A stretch of DNA of 6,992 nucleotides from Methylococcaceae bacterium (GTDB lineage: Bacteria; Pseudomonadota; Gammaproteobacteria; Methylococcales; Methylomonadaceae), in contig JAUXDP010000165.1 of assembly GCA_030618325.1 (NCBI GenBank), positions 1 through 6,992 on the forward strand, in the 5' to 3' direction. Positions 6,506 to 6,992 of the stretch are shown one piece after another. The notes beneath the pieces were generated by a model, which saw only the letters and a list, made by a program, of their open reading frames with translations, was not told the origin of the DNA and searched no databases. A program made the position numbers and the translations under genes. How positions within the stretch are numbered: position 1 is the first letter of the stretch; each line of letters starts with the position of its first letter.

Positions 6506-6688
6506 CTTAACTGTGAATTAGTTCATAGGTAATCTTATCAATTAAGCAGATTATAGGGCAGAAGTTTCCCCATTTTTCAAAAATATTCTCCTTCAATCCA
6601 TCCGGGTGGATATTTTACTGGGGATAACATCGTTTAGAGAAGACCCCACTTCAATATGATGTTTTAGACCCAAGTAATGGAAAACTTC
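6506..6688. other. Non-coding stretch after the cyclase gene
   Basis: No ORF with family resemblance or plausible coding character was seen on either strand. The only structure noted is the weak ATCCA/TGGAT hairpin near 6600 and a TGGGG/CCCCA pair (about 6619-6648) with a 20-nt gap. Confidence 0.4.
6596..6619 (+). terminator. Weak candidate terminator after the cyclase gene
   Basis: ATCCA (6596-6600) and TGGAT (6607-6611) can form a 5-bp stem around TCCGGG, followed by ATTTTACT. It is about 90 nt past the cyclase stop. The stem is short and the T run has only four bases, so this is a marginal call. Confidence 0.2.
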
Positions 6689-6820
6689 AATAGACTCATT
6701 GCTAGTTTTGCTAGCAATGAGTCTATTAATACCAAAGTTAGGATTAAGATTAAAAAACATCAGAATATACTCCCCTATTTATTTGACTTACCTCAACCTG
6801 TTCGAGAAGAAACTAAATAG
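6677..6820 (+). CDS. Doubtful 47-codon ORF spanning the hairpin
   Basis: ATG at 6677 to TAG at 6818-6820 encodes a basic 47-residue peptide beginning MENFNRLIASF and ending QPVREETK. It has no visible Shine-Dalgarno site, no recognised family and no membrane segment. The 17-bp perfect hairpin lies entirely within it, which more probably means that the DNA structure is the functional item and the ORF is chance or a remnant of a longer gene. Treat it as hypothetical. Confidence 0.15.
   Translation: MENFNRLIASFASNESINTKVRIKIKKHQNILPYLFDLPQPVREETK
6689..6727. repeat. Perfect 17-bp inverted repeat with 5-nt loop
   Basis: AATAGACTCATTGCTAG (6689-6705), a TTTTG loop (6706-6710) and the exact reverse complement (6711-6727). 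It would form a very stable stem-loop in RNA from either strand. It starts 184 nt after the cyclase stop. Neither side has a proper T run (AATACC on the plus side, GAAGTTTT on the minus side), so it is not a standard intrinsic terminator, although it could stop transcription or protect the cyclase mRNA 3' end. Other readings are a miniature mobile element or a dispersed palindromic repeat. Confidence 0.8.
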
Positions 6821-6992
6821 TTAAAGCCTCGTGAAATAGCATCAGTAAGTTAGCATCAAAATACTATCCCTTTCATCAAAAAAGACCGCAATACGACTTT
6901 CTTGGCATTCTCAATTCTTTATGCTGTTCGTTACAACTCTGTAGTGGTTTAATAGAACCGGACACTTTAATAAGAGATAATACTAATCAATT
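6728..6992. other. Right-edge stretch without a supported gene
   Basis: Apart from the tail of the doubtful 47-codon ORF and the possible insertion-sequence end at 6940, nothing recognisable was found on either strand. Short open frames exist but lack start codons, ribosome binding sites or family motifs. Confidence 0.4.
6940..6992 (+). mobile_element. Possible terminal sequence of an insertion sequence, cut by the window edge
   Basis: From 6940 the sequence TGTAGTGGTTTAATAGAACC continues into GGACACTTTAATAAGAG. A TG start, a GGTT/AACC mini-dyad and an AACCGGACACTTT core resemble, from memory, the outer ends of some IS3-type elements. An AAGAGA near 6972 would then precede the first transposase ORF beyond the window. 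The other end and any target duplication cannot be seen, so this is only a suggestion. Confidence 0.22.

Noticed and set aside
6832..6992. Open plus-strand frame running to the right edge
   Set aside because: No start codon, no ribosome binding site and no recognisable motif; the composition looks non-coding and it runs through the possible insertion-sequence end.
1..6992. CRISPR arrays, tRNA or rRNA genes
   Set aside because: No regularly spaced direct repeats, no tRNA cloverleaf-like segments with TTCGA/TTCAA arms in context, and no rRNA-like sequence were seen.

Overview
The window is a compact signalling region from what looks like a gammaproteobacterium. The base composition is moderately AT-rich, genes are closely packed with several ATGA overlaps, and an Aer-type PAS protein, a class III cyclase and a Crp-like regulator sit side by side. 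A lineage such as the methane-oxidising Methylococcales would fit, but that is a guess from gene content and no taxonomic marker gene is present.

Left part, minus strand (1-1433). The 5' end of a UPF0145 (YbjQ-like) gene runs off the left edge. Upstream of it in the reading direction lie a PIG3-type NAD(P)H quinone oxidoreductase gene and a small MTH1187/YkoF-type thiamine-binding protein gene, 13 nt apart and probably co-transcribed. The oxidoreductase is split by one frameshift. The shift falls exactly on a U-UUU-UUA heptamer, so it is either a single-base loss in a T run (a decayed gene or a read error) or a recoding site.

Centre, minus strand (1515-3529). Two genes overlapping by 4 nt encode a soluble Aer-like PAS protein, with the FAD-associated residues at the same numbering as E. 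coli Aer, and a membrane-anchored chemoreceptor with a signalling hairpin and a complete C-terminal zinc-binding CZB domain. Together they resemble a bipartite energy-taxis receptor of the Campylobacter CetA/CetB kind, with a zinc or redox-sensing module added.

Right part, plus strand (3837-6505). Divergent from the receptor pair is a Crp-family regulator that keeps the cAMP-contact residues. It overlaps by 4 nt a CHASE2 class III nucleotide cyclase. The pair reads as a self-contained circuit: a periplasmic CHASE2 sensor, cAMP synthesis, and a cognate cAMP-responsive transcription factor. The cyclase has Arg where adenylate cyclases normally have the adenine-selecting Lys, and Thr at the partner position.

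The 307-bp divergent intergenic region (3530-3836) holds good ribosome binding sites, -10-like boxes and several inverted repeats, one with 10-bp perfect arms spaced two helical turns apart. The last 487 bp (6506-6992) has no convincing gene. It holds a perfect 17-bp-stem hairpin, one doubtful 47-codon ORF across that hairpin, and, near the right edge, a sequence that may be the end of an insertion sequence.
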